64,000 nucleotides of DNA, from assembly GCA_963383645.1 (NCBI GenBank), contig OY726574.1, positions 56,433,977-56,497,976 on the forward strand, given 5' to 3'. Under the pieces are notes generated by a model. It saw nothing but the letters and a program-made list of their open reading frames with translations. It was not told where the DNA came from and ran no database searches. Every line of letters starts with the position of its first letter. Positions within the stretch are counted from its first letter, which is position 1. The translations under genes were made by a program, and so were the position numbers. This document shows positions 9,879 to 21,039 of the stretch, piece after piece. This stretch comes from Muscardinus avellanarius. Lineage: Eukaryota > Chordata > Mammalia > Rodentia > Gliridae.

Positions 9879-10053
9879 TTTATGGTACTGGGGATGGAAC
9901 CCTTCTACCTCTGGGCTATACTCCAAACCTATTTTATATTTTATTTAGAAACAGGGTCTCTTAAGCCAGCGAGGCTGGCTTCGAACCTGCATGATCCTCC
10001 TGTCTCTGCCTCCCAAGCATGGGGATTACAAGTGTGCACCACCATGCCCAGCT
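9879..10053 (-). mobile_element. B1-ID SINE, hairpin subfamily
   Basis: Antisense copy whose middle reads TTAAGCCAGCGAGGCTGGCTTCGAACC, the inverted-repeat signature of the subfamily described in the findings. The ID half is shortened (GGAACCCTTCTACC). Confidence 0.88.
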
Positions 10054-10123
10054 AACTATATTTTTTTATGGGATGCTATCAAGAAAAAAGGACTTTGAAT
10101 CATAGTAAAGAAAAAATAAATGA

Positions 10124-10286
10124 TCCAGGGGTGGTGGTGCATGCCTGTAATTCCACAACTTGGGAGACTGAAATAGGAGGATCACAGATTCAAAGCTGAC
10201 CTCCGGAATTTAGCAAGACCCTGTTTCTAAATTTAAAAAATGAAATAGAGCTGGGTGTAGAGGTAGAAAGCCCCTGAGTTCAATCT
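10124..10286 (+). mobile_element. B1-ID SINE
   Basis: TCCAGGGGTGGTGGTGCATGCC opens the copy. The ID half is trimmed (GAGCTGGGTGTAGAGGTAGAAAGCCCC) and its tail has become a GGAA array. Confidence 0.84.
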
Positions 10287-10346
10287 GAGGAAGGAAGGAA
10301 GGAAGGAAGGAAGGAAGGAAGGAAGGAAGGAAGGAAGGAAGGAAGG
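10287..10346. repeat. (GGAA)n microsatellite
   Basis: About fifteen GGAA units following a SINE, with a decayed GGTAGGTGGGTGGATGG edge. Tandem GGAA units are the kind of site bound by ETS-family factors; no function is implied. Confidence 0.94.
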
Positions 10347-10363
10347 TAGGTGGGTGGATGGAA

Positions 10364-11097
10364 GGGGGTGGGTCTGAGGACCTAGTGATGCTTAACCTGA
10401 TTTAAACATTATGCAGTGTATACCTGTGTGGAAATACCACTTGATATCCCATTGTTATGCACCACTTTTATATTTTAATGTACCAGTTCAAACCAATGTA
10501 AATTTTTTAAAACTGAGATACTATTTCTTACCTCTTGGGAATTATCAAATGTCATTGCTAGCTCGCCAAGTCCCTTTCCGCTGTCTTTATGGCATTGCTG
10601 GATGCACTCATTTCTCATTCCCTGAACCAGGCAGGCTGGGAAGGCCCGTTATTTGAGCAGGTGTCTGTAAACCTCACTGTGGGTGGGCGTGGAGGGCTAC
10701 CAGAATGTCATGCTAGAGCAAGAATTTTTAAACATACAATTCTAGGCTTCCTCGGTGAGTATAAATTATTAAGCACAAGGGGATTTTGAAGCCACAGAAT
10801 CTAGCTACAGGATGACTCTAGAGTGTCATATTCAGATGTACAGGAAACAGCTTCATGGAGAAATGGTGATTCTTCCTACTAAGAGAACAGGAGACTCAGT
10901 CATTCCTGTCAATTCAAAATTGACTTAATTTAAACCAAAGTGTAGAAAGGAAGCCAAGATCTGGCTATGAATTCAACTACCTTCCCAGGAAAGAAATTAT
11001 CCAGAGTTGGAAGGGCAAAAAGAGAACTTGGGGCAGTGGGTGAGGGAGGCATATACAATTTTGGAGCTCTCTTAAAGCTTTTGCATGTTGATAGAGC
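10364..11097. other. Repeat-poor stretch, nothing recognised
   Basis: Mixed sequence without recognised repeat words. Short open frames at 10411-10789 lack domains. No exon is supported. Confidence 0.4.
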
Positions 11098-11474
11098 TAT
11101 AGGCCTTGCCATCGTTTGGATCTTAAGTGTTCCCATAAGGCCTCTGGGCAACGGCTGCACTACTGGGAGGTGGTGAAGCCTTCAGGAGGTGACACGGAGC
11201 GGGAGGTCTTCAGGCCATTGGAAGCCCGCCTTTGAAGAGGATGTGGGCCCCAGTCTCTTCCTCTTTCTCTCTTGGCTCCCTGGCCATGAGGTGAGAGGTT
11301 TTGTTCCACTCCCAGGCTCCCACCATGATGTCCTGCCTCACCACAAGCCCAACCACAATGGGGCCAAACAACCCCAGACTTGTACCTCCAAAATTCTGAG
11401 CCAAAATAAACCTCCCCTCTTTATAGGATGATTGCCTCAGATACTTGTTATAGTGACAGAAAGCTGATTAACAC
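11098..11474 (+). mobile_element. MaLR-type (MLT1-like) solo LTR
   Basis: The order of blocks is that of a mammalian apparent LTR retrotransposon LTR: CTGGGCAACGGCTGCACTACTGGGAGGTGGTG, GGAGGTCTTCAGGCCATTGG, CTCTTGGCTCCCTGGCCATGAGGTGAG, CACCATGATGTCCTGCCTCACCACA, then AGCCAAAATAAACCTCC (polyadenylation signal) and ATAGTGACAGAAAGCTGATTAACA at the 3' end. No internal region is attached. Confidence 0.8.
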
Positions 11475-12080
11475 CGAAATATAGACATATAAATATACAT
11501 ATTTTTAGAGAAAGGATCATGAATTAACCATGTTTTTACCTCTGCTAGTTCCTCTCTCCAGGTGACTTCATCAACTCCTGTGATTCTAACCACTACTCAG
11601 TCATTTCACCACCTAACGGCCAAATCTTCTCACTGACTTCGCTTCATTGAGTTCCGTGCTAATGTGTCTAACTTCCTGACATTTCCACTTGAAAATTTAA
11701 TAGGAATCTCAAAACTAACACGTCCAGAACAGAATTCTTGGCTTTACCCTGAAACCTGCGTTCATGTGGCACTTTCCATTTCTGGACCCGGAACCACTAT
11801 GCAATTCCTGAGCCCCAGATACACATGTCACCCTCCATCCCGCCCTTTCTCTGCTGTCACCACCCACTCCTTTGGCTCATAGCATTTGTGCTGTCCCTCC
11901 CTCCATTTAGCCCCACACCTGTGCCCGGGTCCCCATTCCCTGCAGCACAACTCTCCTCTCAGCTTCCACTCTTGACCTGCTCCAGCCCATTCGGTTTGAT
12001 CATCAAACAGTGTATGCATGTATCAAATTACCATAGCTTATAAATGTGTATAAATATTTTGTGTTTAAAAAAGTATAAGC
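11475..12080. other. Repeat-poor stretch, CT-rich in part
   Basis: No interspersed repeat recognised. The interval 11820-11990 is C/T-rich and gives short open frames on both strands without domains. Confidence 0.35.
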
Positions 12081-12252
12081 CAGCCAGGCATGGTGGTTTG
12101 TGTCTATAAGCTCAGTACGTGGGAAGCTAAGATAGAAACAAGGTCAAGGCCAGCCTCAGCAATTTAGTGAGACTGTTTTAACATAAAAAATAAAAAGGGT
12201 TGGGGAGTGTAGCTTGGAGCTAGAATGTCCCTGAGTTCCATCTCTAGCAATA
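12081..12252 (+). mobile_element. B1-ID SINE
   Basis: CAGCCAGGCATGGTGGTTTGTGTC opens the copy; the middle is short (AGCAATTTAGTGAGACTG) and the ID half ends GAGTTCCATCTCTAGCAATA. Confidence 0.85.
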
Positions 12253-12276
12253 TGTGTGTGCACGCACACACACACT

Positions 12277-12309
<33 letters not shown>
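12253..12309. repeat. (CA)n microsatellite in a SINE tail
   Basis: TGTGTGTGCACGCACACA followed by about twenty CA units with one CT variant, continuing directly from the ID half upstream. Confidence 0.94.
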
Positions 12310-12375
12310 AATGTAAACCAAGTAATGCCACTACTCTGTGTTTTTTATTACACTCACAAAAAATAAAAAAATTCA

Positions 12376-12589
12376 AGCTGGGTGTGGTGGCACATGCTTA
12401 TAATCCCAGCATTTGGGAGGCTAAGACTGGAGGATCACAGTTCACGGACAGTCTCCTCTACTTAGTGAAGCCCTTTGCAACTCAGTGAGAACCTGTTTTA
12501 AAATAAAGAATAAAAAAGAGGGCTGGGGGTGTAGCTCACAAATAGAATGCCCCTTGGTTCCACCCCCAGTACCTCAAAAAAAAAAAAAA
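12376..12589 (+). mobile_element. B1-ID SINE
   Basis: Full-length copy from GCTGGGTGTGGTGGCACATGC to CACCCCCAGTACCTC and a 13-base A run. The long middle (CTACTTAGTGAAGCCCTTTGCAACTCAGTGAG) places it in the non-hairpin group. Confidence 0.9.
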
Positions 12590-12872
12590 GAAAGAAAGAA
12601 AAACATCCAAACTCATCACCTTCACCTTCAAATACCTACATAAGTAACCTTGACCAACTCTCCAGGACCTAACATTAACAACACAGGTTGTTAGGAGAGT
12701 CAACCCAGCTTTTAAAACTGTTGAAAGTACTTCAGTGAAGAGGTTGGCGTTTATGTGGATCAACTCACCCTCCACTGATTCTCAGCTACAATAACTGAAT
12801 GATTTTTACCCACAACACAATCAACTTTCAGAGAAAAATAATTCTAAGAGGGTATGAATAAAAAGAACCAAG
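12590..12872. other. Unassigned spacer
   Basis: No recognised repeat or gene. Confidence 0.3.
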
Positions 12873-13076
12873 GAACCAGGAGTGGTGGCACATACCTGTA
12901 ATCCAAGTACTGGGACAAGACAAGAGGATTACAGGTTCAAAGCCAGCCTGGGAAACATAGCAAGACTCACAGAAACCTAGCAAGATCCTGTTTCCAAACA
13001 AACAAACAAAAAAGGTCTTGGGGTTTAGCTCAGAGATAGAATACCCCTGGGCTCAATCCCAGTACCGTAAAAAGAA
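12873..13076 (+). mobile_element. B1-ID SINE
   Basis: CCAGGAGTGGTGGCACATACC to CAATCCCAGTACCGTAA. ATAAAAAGAACCAAGG before and a similar AAAAAGAAAAGGGCCAAG after may be the decayed TSD. Confidence 0.87.
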
Positions 13077-13645
13077 AAGGGCCAAGCAACCTAAATTTCA
13101 ATTCTTCTAAAGGAGAAAGCATAGGATCAGGAGGGGACCTAACCTTGAATTAAGCAACTATCCTGGGGCCCCTCAGCACATACACCCACATTGCTTCAGC
13201 CCGGAATGTTGCACAGAACCTGTGGCCATTCCAGACTAACACGCACCTCCTACAAAGATCTTGGGCCAAGGACTCGAGTGCACACACTCGGGGCCTTATC
13301 TTTAGGTACTGGCACATTGGTATTGCACTGGCACTTTACTATAGCAGGACCTTGGGAACACTCACAAATGTAAGCTTACATTACACCTTACAGCTCTTAA
13401 TCAATTTCTTAAGTACTTTATTACCTGAGCCATGTTGAGTAGTCTTTACTAAACCCAAGCTAATTGTGGAAAGCTTTTGGTTGTCACTGCAGTGTGCATT
13501 TATTCATAGCTGTCACATCTCAGATTCTCAGTGATGGATTGAGTTTTCACAGGGCTGTATGATTATTCCATGCAGTCCTCTGCAGCACTGTAGATCAACC
13601 ACTCTCAAAAGTAAAAAATCATACCAAACGTGCTTCTTAGAATAG
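13077..13645. other. Repeat-poor stretch, nothing recognised
   Basis: Single-copy-looking sequence. The interval 13140-13340 is GC-richer, without a supported exon. Confidence 0.4.
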
Positions 13646-14044
13646 ACAGCACACTATTAGACTTTTGGGACCGCCATCACAAAATACTAGAGACTGGATA
13701 TCTTAAATGGCATAAATTTCTTTTCTCAGTTCTGGTGACTGTGAATCTCCAGAGACCAAAGTGCCAGTGTGAGAATTAGTATTGTTATAACATTTATATT
13801 ATCCAAAGCAAGGTACAGATTTTATGGAATCCCTGTCACAATACCAATGACAATCTTCACGGATTTAGGGAAAAAAATCCGAATATTCATATGGAAAGCA
13901 ATCCTGAGCAAAAAGAACAAAACTGGAGGTATCACAACACCTGATTTCAACACACACTAACAAAGAAACCAAGACAGCAGGGCTCTGGCAAAAACACAAA
14001 CATACAGAGCAATGGAACAGACAAACCAACACACTTATAGCTAA

Positions 14045-14150
14045 CTAATTCTTTTTTATAGATATACTTTTGTCAGTGCATTGTAATTATGTATCATATT
14101 GAGGTATAGAGTGATAGAAATATAAATGCATACAACACTTGGTGCATTTC
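14045..14150 (-). mobile_element. Short antisense L1 3'-UTR insertion
   Basis: TCAGTGCATTGTAATTATGTATCATATTGAGG, then GATAGAAATATAAATGCATAC, matches the antisense L1 3' end seen at 21670-21735. It breaks the host L1 between ACTTATAGCTAACT and GTGCCAAGAACACATATTGAAG. Confidence 0.65.
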
Positions 14151-14520
14151 AAAGTGCCAAGAACACATATTGAAGAAAGACATCCTCTTCAATAAAAGAT
14201 GCTGGGAAAACTGCATATTCATATGCATAAGATTAAAATGTTAAACCTATGTCTCACCCTGCACAAAAAATCAACTCAGAATGAACTGAAGAACTAAATG
14301 TAAGCTCTAGAACTCTGAAACTACTTAGCGGAAACATGGCGGAAACACTTTTAAAACATTGGCACAGTTAACAATTTTCTTTAAATTACCCCCAAATCAT
14401 AGGAAATAAGAGCAAAAATAGCCGGATGGAATTACATTAAACTGGGAAGCTTCTGCTTAGCAAAAGGAACAATCAGCAGTATAAAGAGACAAAAAATGAG
14501 AGAAAATATTTGCCGACTGT

Positions 14521-14665
14521 CTCAGTCGACATTCTTGCTGCTGTAATCCAATGTAACTGACCACACCACTTCAAGGAAGAAAGATGTATTTACTTGTAGT
14601 TTTGGGGAGATCTTGGAGTTTTGTCTATGTCAGGCCAGGTCTTCAGAGATCAGGCCATGGTGGCT

Positions 14666-14721
<56 letters not shown>

Positions 14722-14930
14722 AGAGAGAGAGCGCACAAAGCTCCACTTTCATGTCATGGAGGCTGGAGCAGGAAAAAGAACAAGTGCAAGCAAGAAGAAG
14801 AGAGCCAAGTATGGTCCCCAAGGTCATACCCCAGGGACCACTAACTAGCAACCAAGCCCCACTTCCCACATTGCTCCCGTGTTTCTGTGAGGGCCAGGGG
14901 AACATTCTAAATTCAAAACCACACTAATTA
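14521..14930 (-). mobile_element. MaLR-like LTR inside the L1
   Basis: CAGTCGACATTCTTGCTGCTGTAATCC ... CAAGGAAGAAAGATGTATTTACTTG is the antisense 3' end of a MaLR-type LTR, followed by CCCCAGGGACCAC and CTGTGAGGGCCAGGGGAACATTC. An AG array lies inside. Host L1 sequence resumes at CTCATCTAAGAAATGATTAATATCC. Confidence 0.6.
14669..14732. repeat. (GA)n microsatellite
   Basis: About 30 GA units with a GGGAGGGA interruption, inside the LTR insert. Its three frames give Arg-Glu or Ser-Leu low-complexity open frames that are not genes. Confidence 0.95.
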
Positions 14931-16037
14931 CTCATCTAAGAAATGATTAATATCCAGCATGTATACGGAACTCAAAGAACATATTGTAAAACTTAATCTA
15001 ATTAAGAAATGGGCAAATGATCTAGGGAGACAGTTCTCAAAACAAGAAATGCAAATAGCCAAAATATGAAGAAATGGCCCATGTCAATAGCCATTAGAAA
15101 ATATAAATCAAAACTGCAAGGAGATATTATCTCACCCCAGTCAGGTCAGCTATTATTTAAAAGATAAATAAATAAGTGCTGAGAAGGATATGAAGAAAAA
15201 AGGAACTCTCATACACTATCAGTGGGAATATAAATTAGTACAGGACGGAGGCTGCCAAAAAGTTGAAAATATGTGCACCCTGTCATTCAGCTACCCCATT
15301 ACTGGTCATATATCCAGAGGAGATGGAGTCTACATCCTAAAGAGAGTGCAGACACCTGCACACCCACATTTATTGTGGCACTAGCCACAACATAAAAGAT
15401 AGGGTCAACCTAGGGTCCATCAATGGATGAATGAATAAAGAAAATGTTACATAATTTTTTGCAGCAACATTGATGGAACTAGAGAACATTACGTTAAGTG
15501 AAATAAGTCAGACACAGAAAGATGACCACCACCTCTTCTATCTCATAGATGGAAGTTTTTTTTTTAAAAAAAAAAGAGTCAAAAACATGGAAATAAAGTT
15601 ATAAAATGGGGGAAGGTATACCTGGGGAGCTAGACTTGACCAGTACAGCCTAAGTGCACACGTTGACAGATCTCACAGACCCCCACTAATATATGCAATT
15701 AACACAATGTAATAAAAACATTTTTAAAACAGAGTGCCAGAAGACTGGCTCCTAGCAAGGCCTCTCTTTTTGACTGCAGATGGCCATCCTCCCTGTGTTA
15801 CCACAGAGTCTCTTCTTGTGCTCGTGGAGAGAGATAGCTTTCTTATCTGATAGGGAAGCCAGTCATATCCAATGTGGTGTCACCCTCATGACAGTGTTCA
15901 ACCTGAATTACTTCCTTAGAGGCCCCACTTCCACACTGAGGAAGATTCAACTTTGATGGGACACAATTTCGCCCATATTATTATTTCAATTCATTATTAT
16001 AAAATAAAGAGATTTTATAATATTAAGAAAAGTATCT

Positions 16038-16225
16038 TAGCTTGGCCTTGTGGCACATGCCCATAATCTCAGTATTTGGGAGGTGAAGACAGGAGAATCA
16101 TAGTTGGAGACCAGCCTCGGCAACTTAGTGAGGCTCAGTTTCAAAATAAAAACTAAAACGAACCGGGGGTATAGCTTGGAGGTAAGATGCCCCAGGTTTA
16201 ATTCCCATTACCACAAAAGAAAGAA
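16038..16225 (+). mobile_element. B1-ID SINE with decayed TSD
   Basis: GCTTGGCCTTGTGGCACATGCC to TAATTCCCATTACCAC. Flanks AAGTATCTTA and AAGGTGTCTTA are probably the TSD. Confidence 0.86.
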
Positions 16226-16734
16226 TAAAGGTGTCTTAACAGAAATGCTCAGTTAACAGCACATAATCCAACACAACCGAGCAGCGACCTAACAGTGAGG
16301 TCAGCTGGAGCAGACAGACAGACAGGGAGCTGAGAGCAACTTCAAGGAGCACTGAGGATCCAGTGAATGCCAGTCAGAGTGAGCAAACTACATCCACTTT
16401 AAATGAAAGAATGTGTGTCTCCGTTCCCACACATATCACATATAAACCAAGTTCCGGAGGAGACAAAGTTGTGTTTTGTCCCCCTAGAGAGAAGGAGGTC
16501 ATTTAATTCACTACAGCGGTGATTTACTAAGTAGTGCTCCGGCACCTTCCTAATTAAAGAGTGCTGCTGGTGGTGCACTTAAGCACACAGAGCCCAACAT
16601 GTCTCATAAGTGAACAACACCTGACAACATCTAATACTACCTCATTTATATGAAAACACTAGAGGTTTGCCGAACACTATCTCTTTTGTTTTTGTTTTTG
16701 GGGTTGTTCTTTTGTCTTGTTTGATTTTGTTTAT
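16226..16734. other. Repeat-poor stretch, nothing recognised
   Basis: No gene or repeat recognised apart from a few CAGA units (16313-16324). T/G-rich sequence near 16680-16720 borders the next SINE. Confidence 0.4.
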
Positions 16735-16906
16735 ACTAGGGATTAAATTCAGAGGTATTCTACCTCTGAGCTATATTCCCAGCCCTTTTTCTTTTTTATT
16801 TTGAAACAAGGTCTTGCAAAGTTGCTGAGGCTGGCATTGAATCTGTGATCCCCCTAAACAGTTTCCCAGGTACTGGGATTACAGATGTGTACTACCACAC
16901 CCTGCT
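16735..16906 (-). mobile_element. B1-ID SINE
   Basis: Antisense copy: ACTAGGGATTAAATTCAGAGGTATTC ... TTTTGAAACAAGGTCTTGCAAAG ... GTGTACTACCACACCCTGC. Its end is the insertion target of the next SINE. Confidence 0.87.
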
Positions 16907-16919
16907 CCATATCTCTTTT

Positions 16920-17111
16920 TTTTTTTTTGGTGGTACTGGGGTTCCTGGAAACCCTTCTATCTCCGGGCTACACTCCCAGACCTATTTTATACGTTTTTAT
17001 ATTTGGAAACAGGGTCTCTTACACCAGCACGGCTGGCTTCAAATCTGCGCGATCCTCTTGTCTCCGCCTCCCAAGCATGGGGATTACAAGCGTGCACCAC
17101 CATGCCCGGCT
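16920..17111 (-). mobile_element. B1-ID SINE, hairpin subfamily, with TSD
   Basis: TTTTGGTGGTACTGGGGTTCCTGGAAACCCTTC ... CTTACACCAGCACGGCTGGCTTC ... GCGTGCACCACCATGCCCGGC. The flanks CCATATCTCTTT and CCAGATCTCTTT are the TSD (one difference). Confidence 0.92.
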
Positions 17112-17123
17112 CCAGATCTCTTT

Positions 17124-17344
17124 AATTAGAGTCAAAGAACTTTTTATTCGCCACCAAGACTTGCCCACCTATATTCTGTAACATCAGTTTACTTACCTGA
17201 GAATATTATGTCACTAGAGATGGAATTTCTCTAAAAATTACATCAGCAAATAAAACTGAGCTTTCTTTTACAGGGAGGGTCATTTTAAAACCTGGCCATG
17301 AATAAAACTTCACTCATTAAAAAGGAGATAGTTTAGGTTTTACT
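17124..17344. other. Unassigned spacer
   Basis: AT-rich, no repeat or gene recognised. Confidence 0.3.
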
Positions 17345-17530
17345 AGTCCATTAGTCAGTTTTCAGCACTATAACAAAATACCTGACACAAGCTAACTTAA
17401 CAGGTTTTGTTAGCTCACAGTTTCAACAGTCAAACCAAGATGCCAGCACTGACTTGGCTCTGGTAGGACCTCAAGGCAGAGGGTGGATAGTGTCAACCAC
17501 CGGAATATAAGGAACACTTCATTCTGCATA
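17345..17530 (-). mobile_element. MaLR-like LTR fragment
   Basis: TTAGTCAGTTTTCAGCACTATAACAAAATACCTGACAC, then TAGCTCACAGTTTCAACAGTC, is the antisense 3' end of a MaLR-type LTR (compare 14521-14930). The rest is lost. Confidence 0.6.
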
Positions 17531-17736
17531 GCATCATATATAAACAGCCAGTCTTGACAAATACTGAGGCCTCGTATAAGCCAAAATCTGTTCTAGGTGT
17601 CAGAGTTGACAATCTAATGAGAAAGGTAGACAATAAATAAGTAAATGTAGACAGTCGTTACAGATGGTAATTCACAAAATGAAACACAAAAGAGAGAAAT
17701 ACGTTAACAATCCATGGACTATGGAAACAATACTCA

Positions 17737-17965
17737 GCTGGGCATGGTGGTGTATGGCTGTAATCTCAGTCCTTGGGGGGCTGAGGCAGGAAAGATATAA
17801 GGGTATGCACCTGGAATCCCAGTACTTAGTGGCTAAGACAGAAGGGTTGCAGGTTCATGGCAAGCCTCAGCAACTTAGCAAGACCCTGTTTTAAAACAAA
17901 AAATAAAATAGGACTGGGGTGTGGCCCAGAAGTAGACTGCCTTGGGTGCAATCCCCAATGCCAGG
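17737..17965 (+). mobile_element. SINE with a duplicated B1 start
   Basis: A first B1 5' portion (GCTGGGCATGGTGGTGTATGGCTGTAATC to GGCAGGAAAGATATAAGG) is followed at about 17801 by a second copy lacking only the very 5' end (GTATGCACCTGGAATCCCAGTAC) that continues to a full ID half. It is either a nested insertion with a lost 3' part or an internal duplication. Confidence 0.7.
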
Positions 17966-18274
17966 AGAGAGGGAGAGAAGGTGCTCCAGGCTGTAAAAAA
18001 AAAAAACTGGAGTGGACCTGACAAGGTCTGTTTGAGAGACAGTGAGAGGGCCACTGTGGCTGGAGCTAAGAGCACAGGGAAGCTGATGGGGAAGGAGTGG
18101 AGGTGGGAAGCTGGTTCACCAACCTTGAGCCACCAAATGTCTACAGGGAGAAGAAATACCAGGGCAGGCTATGCCTTCCTCCTCCCTAGCTAGAAACAGA
18201 AAGAACAAATCCGAGCTCAGAGAGCCCCAGAGGCACAGACCAGGACTGCCCTCATATTATATGTCTTTCTAGAG
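17966..18274. other. Unassigned G/A-rich spacer
   Basis: GACAGTGAGAGGGCCACTGTGGCTGGAG and similar wording hints at an ancient mammalian repeat, but I cannot assign a family. Confidence 0.25.
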
Positions 18275-18691
18275 CAGGGGCCAGCAAATTTTTTCGTTCT
18301 AGAGCAGAAACCAGTAAAAGGCCAGGTAGTGAACAGTTTAGGTTTTACATCTCTGTTGCAACATCTCTGTTTCAACTGTGCAGCCCTGTTTTAATATGAA
18401 GGCCACCAAAGATTTATTCATAAATGAAGTTGATGGTGCTTCAAAAAAAATTTATGAGGCATTCTACTTCTGACCCACACCCCCAGCCCTTTTTATTTTT
18501 ATTTTGAAACAAGGTCTCACCAAGTTGCTGAAGGTCTCACCAAGTGACTGAGGCTGGCTTCAAACCTGTGGTCCTCATATCTCAGCCTCCCAAGGCATGT
18601 GTCACCACGCCAAGCTCCAATAAAATTTTCCTTACAAAATCACAGGCAGCAGGCCAAATTTTATCTGTAGGCTAGAATTTGCCGAGCCCCC
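18275..18691 (+). mobile_element. MER5A-like hAT DNA transposon split by a SINE
   Basis: Left end CAGGGGCCAGCAAATTTTTTC ... AGGCCAGGTAGTGAACAGTTTAGG; right end CCAATAAAATTTTCCTTACAAAATCACAGGCAGCAGGCC ... GCTAGAATTTGCCGAGCCCC. These match the non-autonomous hAT element MER5A, which carries CAGGGG/CCCCTG-type terminal repeats. An internal repeat (TCTAGAGCAG) occurs near the left end. Confidence 0.82.
18449..18617 (-). mobile_element. B1-ID SINE inside the MER5A-like element
   Basis: Antisense and slightly shortened: GAGGCATTCTACTTCTGACCCACACCCCCAGCC ... GTGTCACCACGCCAAGCTC. It has a small duplication (AAGGTCTCACCAAGTTGCTG / AAGGTCTCACCAAGTGACTG). Confidence 0.87.
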
Positions 18692-20965
18692 TAGTTTTCA
18701 GGATCTGAAGAACTGTGTATCTGTGTCACTCTCCACTTCGAAAATATTATTTGAATGTAGGGATTTTTAAGGATGTTTGTTTAGATTATCTTTGAAAAAG
18801 AAATTCTCTTTGAAATATTTGAGTTCCAAACATTTAGTACTTAGATGAGTCTGCACACCCTCAGCTGCCCATGGTGTCAGGAGGGTCCCACATGGACTGT
18901 GTTTTTTATCTTACTTTTCTCTTCATCAAGGTTGCTTCTTGGTTACTTTCCCCTTCATCTTAGAATTCCTATTACCTTCTGGCCATTAGTGCAGCCTGTA
19001 TATCATCCTGAAGCCTAGACCAGGAGCCCAGTGAAGTTATAAAACACAGAGTAATTACCAGTGGAATGCACTTTCCCTAAACCTGCTTTGGTATCGTCAA
19101 CAATGTCATAGTAGGGTGTTTCTACATATGCTACATGAAGGAGAGGTATTAATAAAATCAGGTGTTTAAATCATTACATCAGGTAAAGACTATGTGTTTT
19201 CCACAAGCAAATTCACAGATACACACAAACAATATTACATTTTTAAGTAATGGTTGATTCTTGAGCTATGACTAGAAAATTATCATTTCGTGTACGAGTG
19301 TTAGGCCACAATCAATCCACCAAGCAGGACAGTTTCTCACCCAAAATGTCAACTATATGTGTTTTCATTTACTTGACCCCCATCTAGATCCCACCCACAG
19401 ATGCTGGATCTACAAAGGCCCCCTGGGTTCATCTCTAGATCTCTCACATCCAACTTGACCTGTAAACCCTAGATCAGTCTCTAAATAATCTAACCATGGT
19501 TCAGCATTATTTTTAAACCTTGCTTACAAAGTTTAGACCAGCATGAAAATTTCCTCTATACATAACTATTTTATTGACTTTTTTCATTTCCCCTAAACTG
19601 GTTTTGTACCCTCTTAATGAACCAAAATTTCCCCAGCACAGCTAAATCTCCTCCATATGCTAGTATTGCACTCAGGCCTCTCCCCTCCCATCTCTGGTCA
19701 ACAGAACCCTGTGTGGTCTCCAGCAGGAAGCCTTTCCCTGTCCCACCAAGTCACCTGTCACCCATTCTGCACAGAATTGATATAAAACCTTCTGGTTCCG
19801 AATTTCCACCATATATAATTAAGTGTCTACTCATCTGTCTTTCTCCAAACCAACTGTTTGTTCTTAAGTGGTACAATCACTCGTAAATTTGTCTCTCTAT
19901 CCTTACAGTCAGGCTCATGGGAGTCACTCAATATGTGATTATTGAATAAATTAACACACTAATCAGAAAAGTAACTTCAACTATGTCAACTTCACTTTCA
20001 CTACCTTGAAGACATGAATTGCTTCTTCTAATCCAAAGAGTGCTGCTTCCAAGAATGAAAGTTCATTAAACATATGCCCCCCAGGTACGCTAATTCAGTA
20101 GACTCAGCCCTCTCCATTAGCAGCTATGGGTTTTGTGGCAGACAATCCACAGATGAGAATGCAAGTAATACTATACTAAAGCATTCTGGATACTGAGGAA
20201 CCATGAGCCTAGAATTTGGGTAGTGGCCTCAAAACAGAAAGCACGCTGATGGGTTTGGAGGTCTCCTGGCCTCCTAATGGTTAACTGCATGAATGTATGA
20301 AATAATATGAACATTTTACTACTGGGTTATCCTTTCAAACAGCATTTATATCTACTCAAAATACTGGTTGAGTTTCGTTCTGTGAAATAACACATAAGAA
20401 ATGGTGGATAACAGTGATGTTCCCCAAATATCAAATTTCAACTTTTCCCTGGTTCAGAGGAAAATTAGAAAAGTAAAGCCCCCAAGAGAGGCAGCAATTG
20501 CTTTCTATTCATAATATTATATCTGGAAGAGAGAAAAGCCTAAATCAAAAGTAGAGTTCCTCTGTCCCTGTGAGATTCAAGTCTTATAGCCACTTCTATA
20601 GTTCTATCCTGACTACTTAAGCCACTTTATGTGTGCCCTCTTGAGAGTGACTTAATTAGATCACTGTACTTGATATCGAAGTCTCCGGTCAGCACTAAAT
20701 GTTACAGATTTAATTAGAAGGCGAAAAGAGACAGTTGTAAGCCTGACTCCTTACACTGAGTCCCTGGAACCTCTGAAGATGTCTCTTTTCCTAGGTAGAG
20801 CTTCAGGTGTAAGCATTTGCCATAGGCTGCGTGGTCCAGAAACTGATGAACTCATGGCTAAGACTAAATGTAGAAATGAAATATAGAAAGAAATTGACTG
20901 TGCCATAGTAAACGTTCACAAATCAACGGGTGTCTACTCAAAGAACGAGTCTGTAGGAATTGTAT
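18692..20965. other. 2.3-kb repeat-poor block, no gene recognised
   Basis: The longest stretch here with no SINE or L1 that I can recognise. AT-rich, with TAAT-containing patches near 20650-20720 (TTAATTAGATCAC; TTTAATTAGAAGGC). No open frame with a domain and no splice-bounded exon is seen; conserved non-coding sequence is possible but untested. Confidence 0.4.
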
Positions 20966-21039
20966 GGTTCCTACTTTAGGTGTTTTTTTTTAATTTGTTT
21001 GTGCATTTGTTTTTGTTTTTGAGTGTATTTTTGTTTCTT

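Larger units (their letters stand above)
13775..15730 (+). mobile_element. 5'-truncated L1 (ORF2 3' part and 3' UTR)
   Basis: Starts inside ORF2 (TTATGGAATCCCTGTCACAATACC; AAAGAACAAAACTGGAGGTATCAC) and continues to CATCAATGGATGAATGAATAAAG, CAACATTGATGGAACTAGAGAACATTACG and a 3' UTR ending TGTAATAAAAACATTTTTAAAAC. Two later insertions interrupt it (about 14045-14150 and 14521-14930). The frame is broken in several places. Confidence 0.85.
13646..15990 (-). mobile_element. MLT1-like LTR split by an L1
   Basis: The two ends match an antisense MLT1 (MaLR) LTR. The left part is GACCGCCATCACAAAATACTAGAGACTGG ... AATTTCTTTTCTCAGTTCTGG ... AAAGTGCCAG (13650-13774). The right part resumes at about 15731 with GAGTGCCAGAAGACTGGCTCC and runs through CACCCTCATGAC and AGAGGCCCCACTTCC to about 15990. 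AGTGCCAG at both junctions fits the target duplication of the intervening L1. Confidence 0.75.

Noticed and set aside
14584..14927. Arg-Glu-rich and Ser-Leu-rich open frames
   Set aside because: Produced by the GA microsatellite inside a MaLR-like insert.
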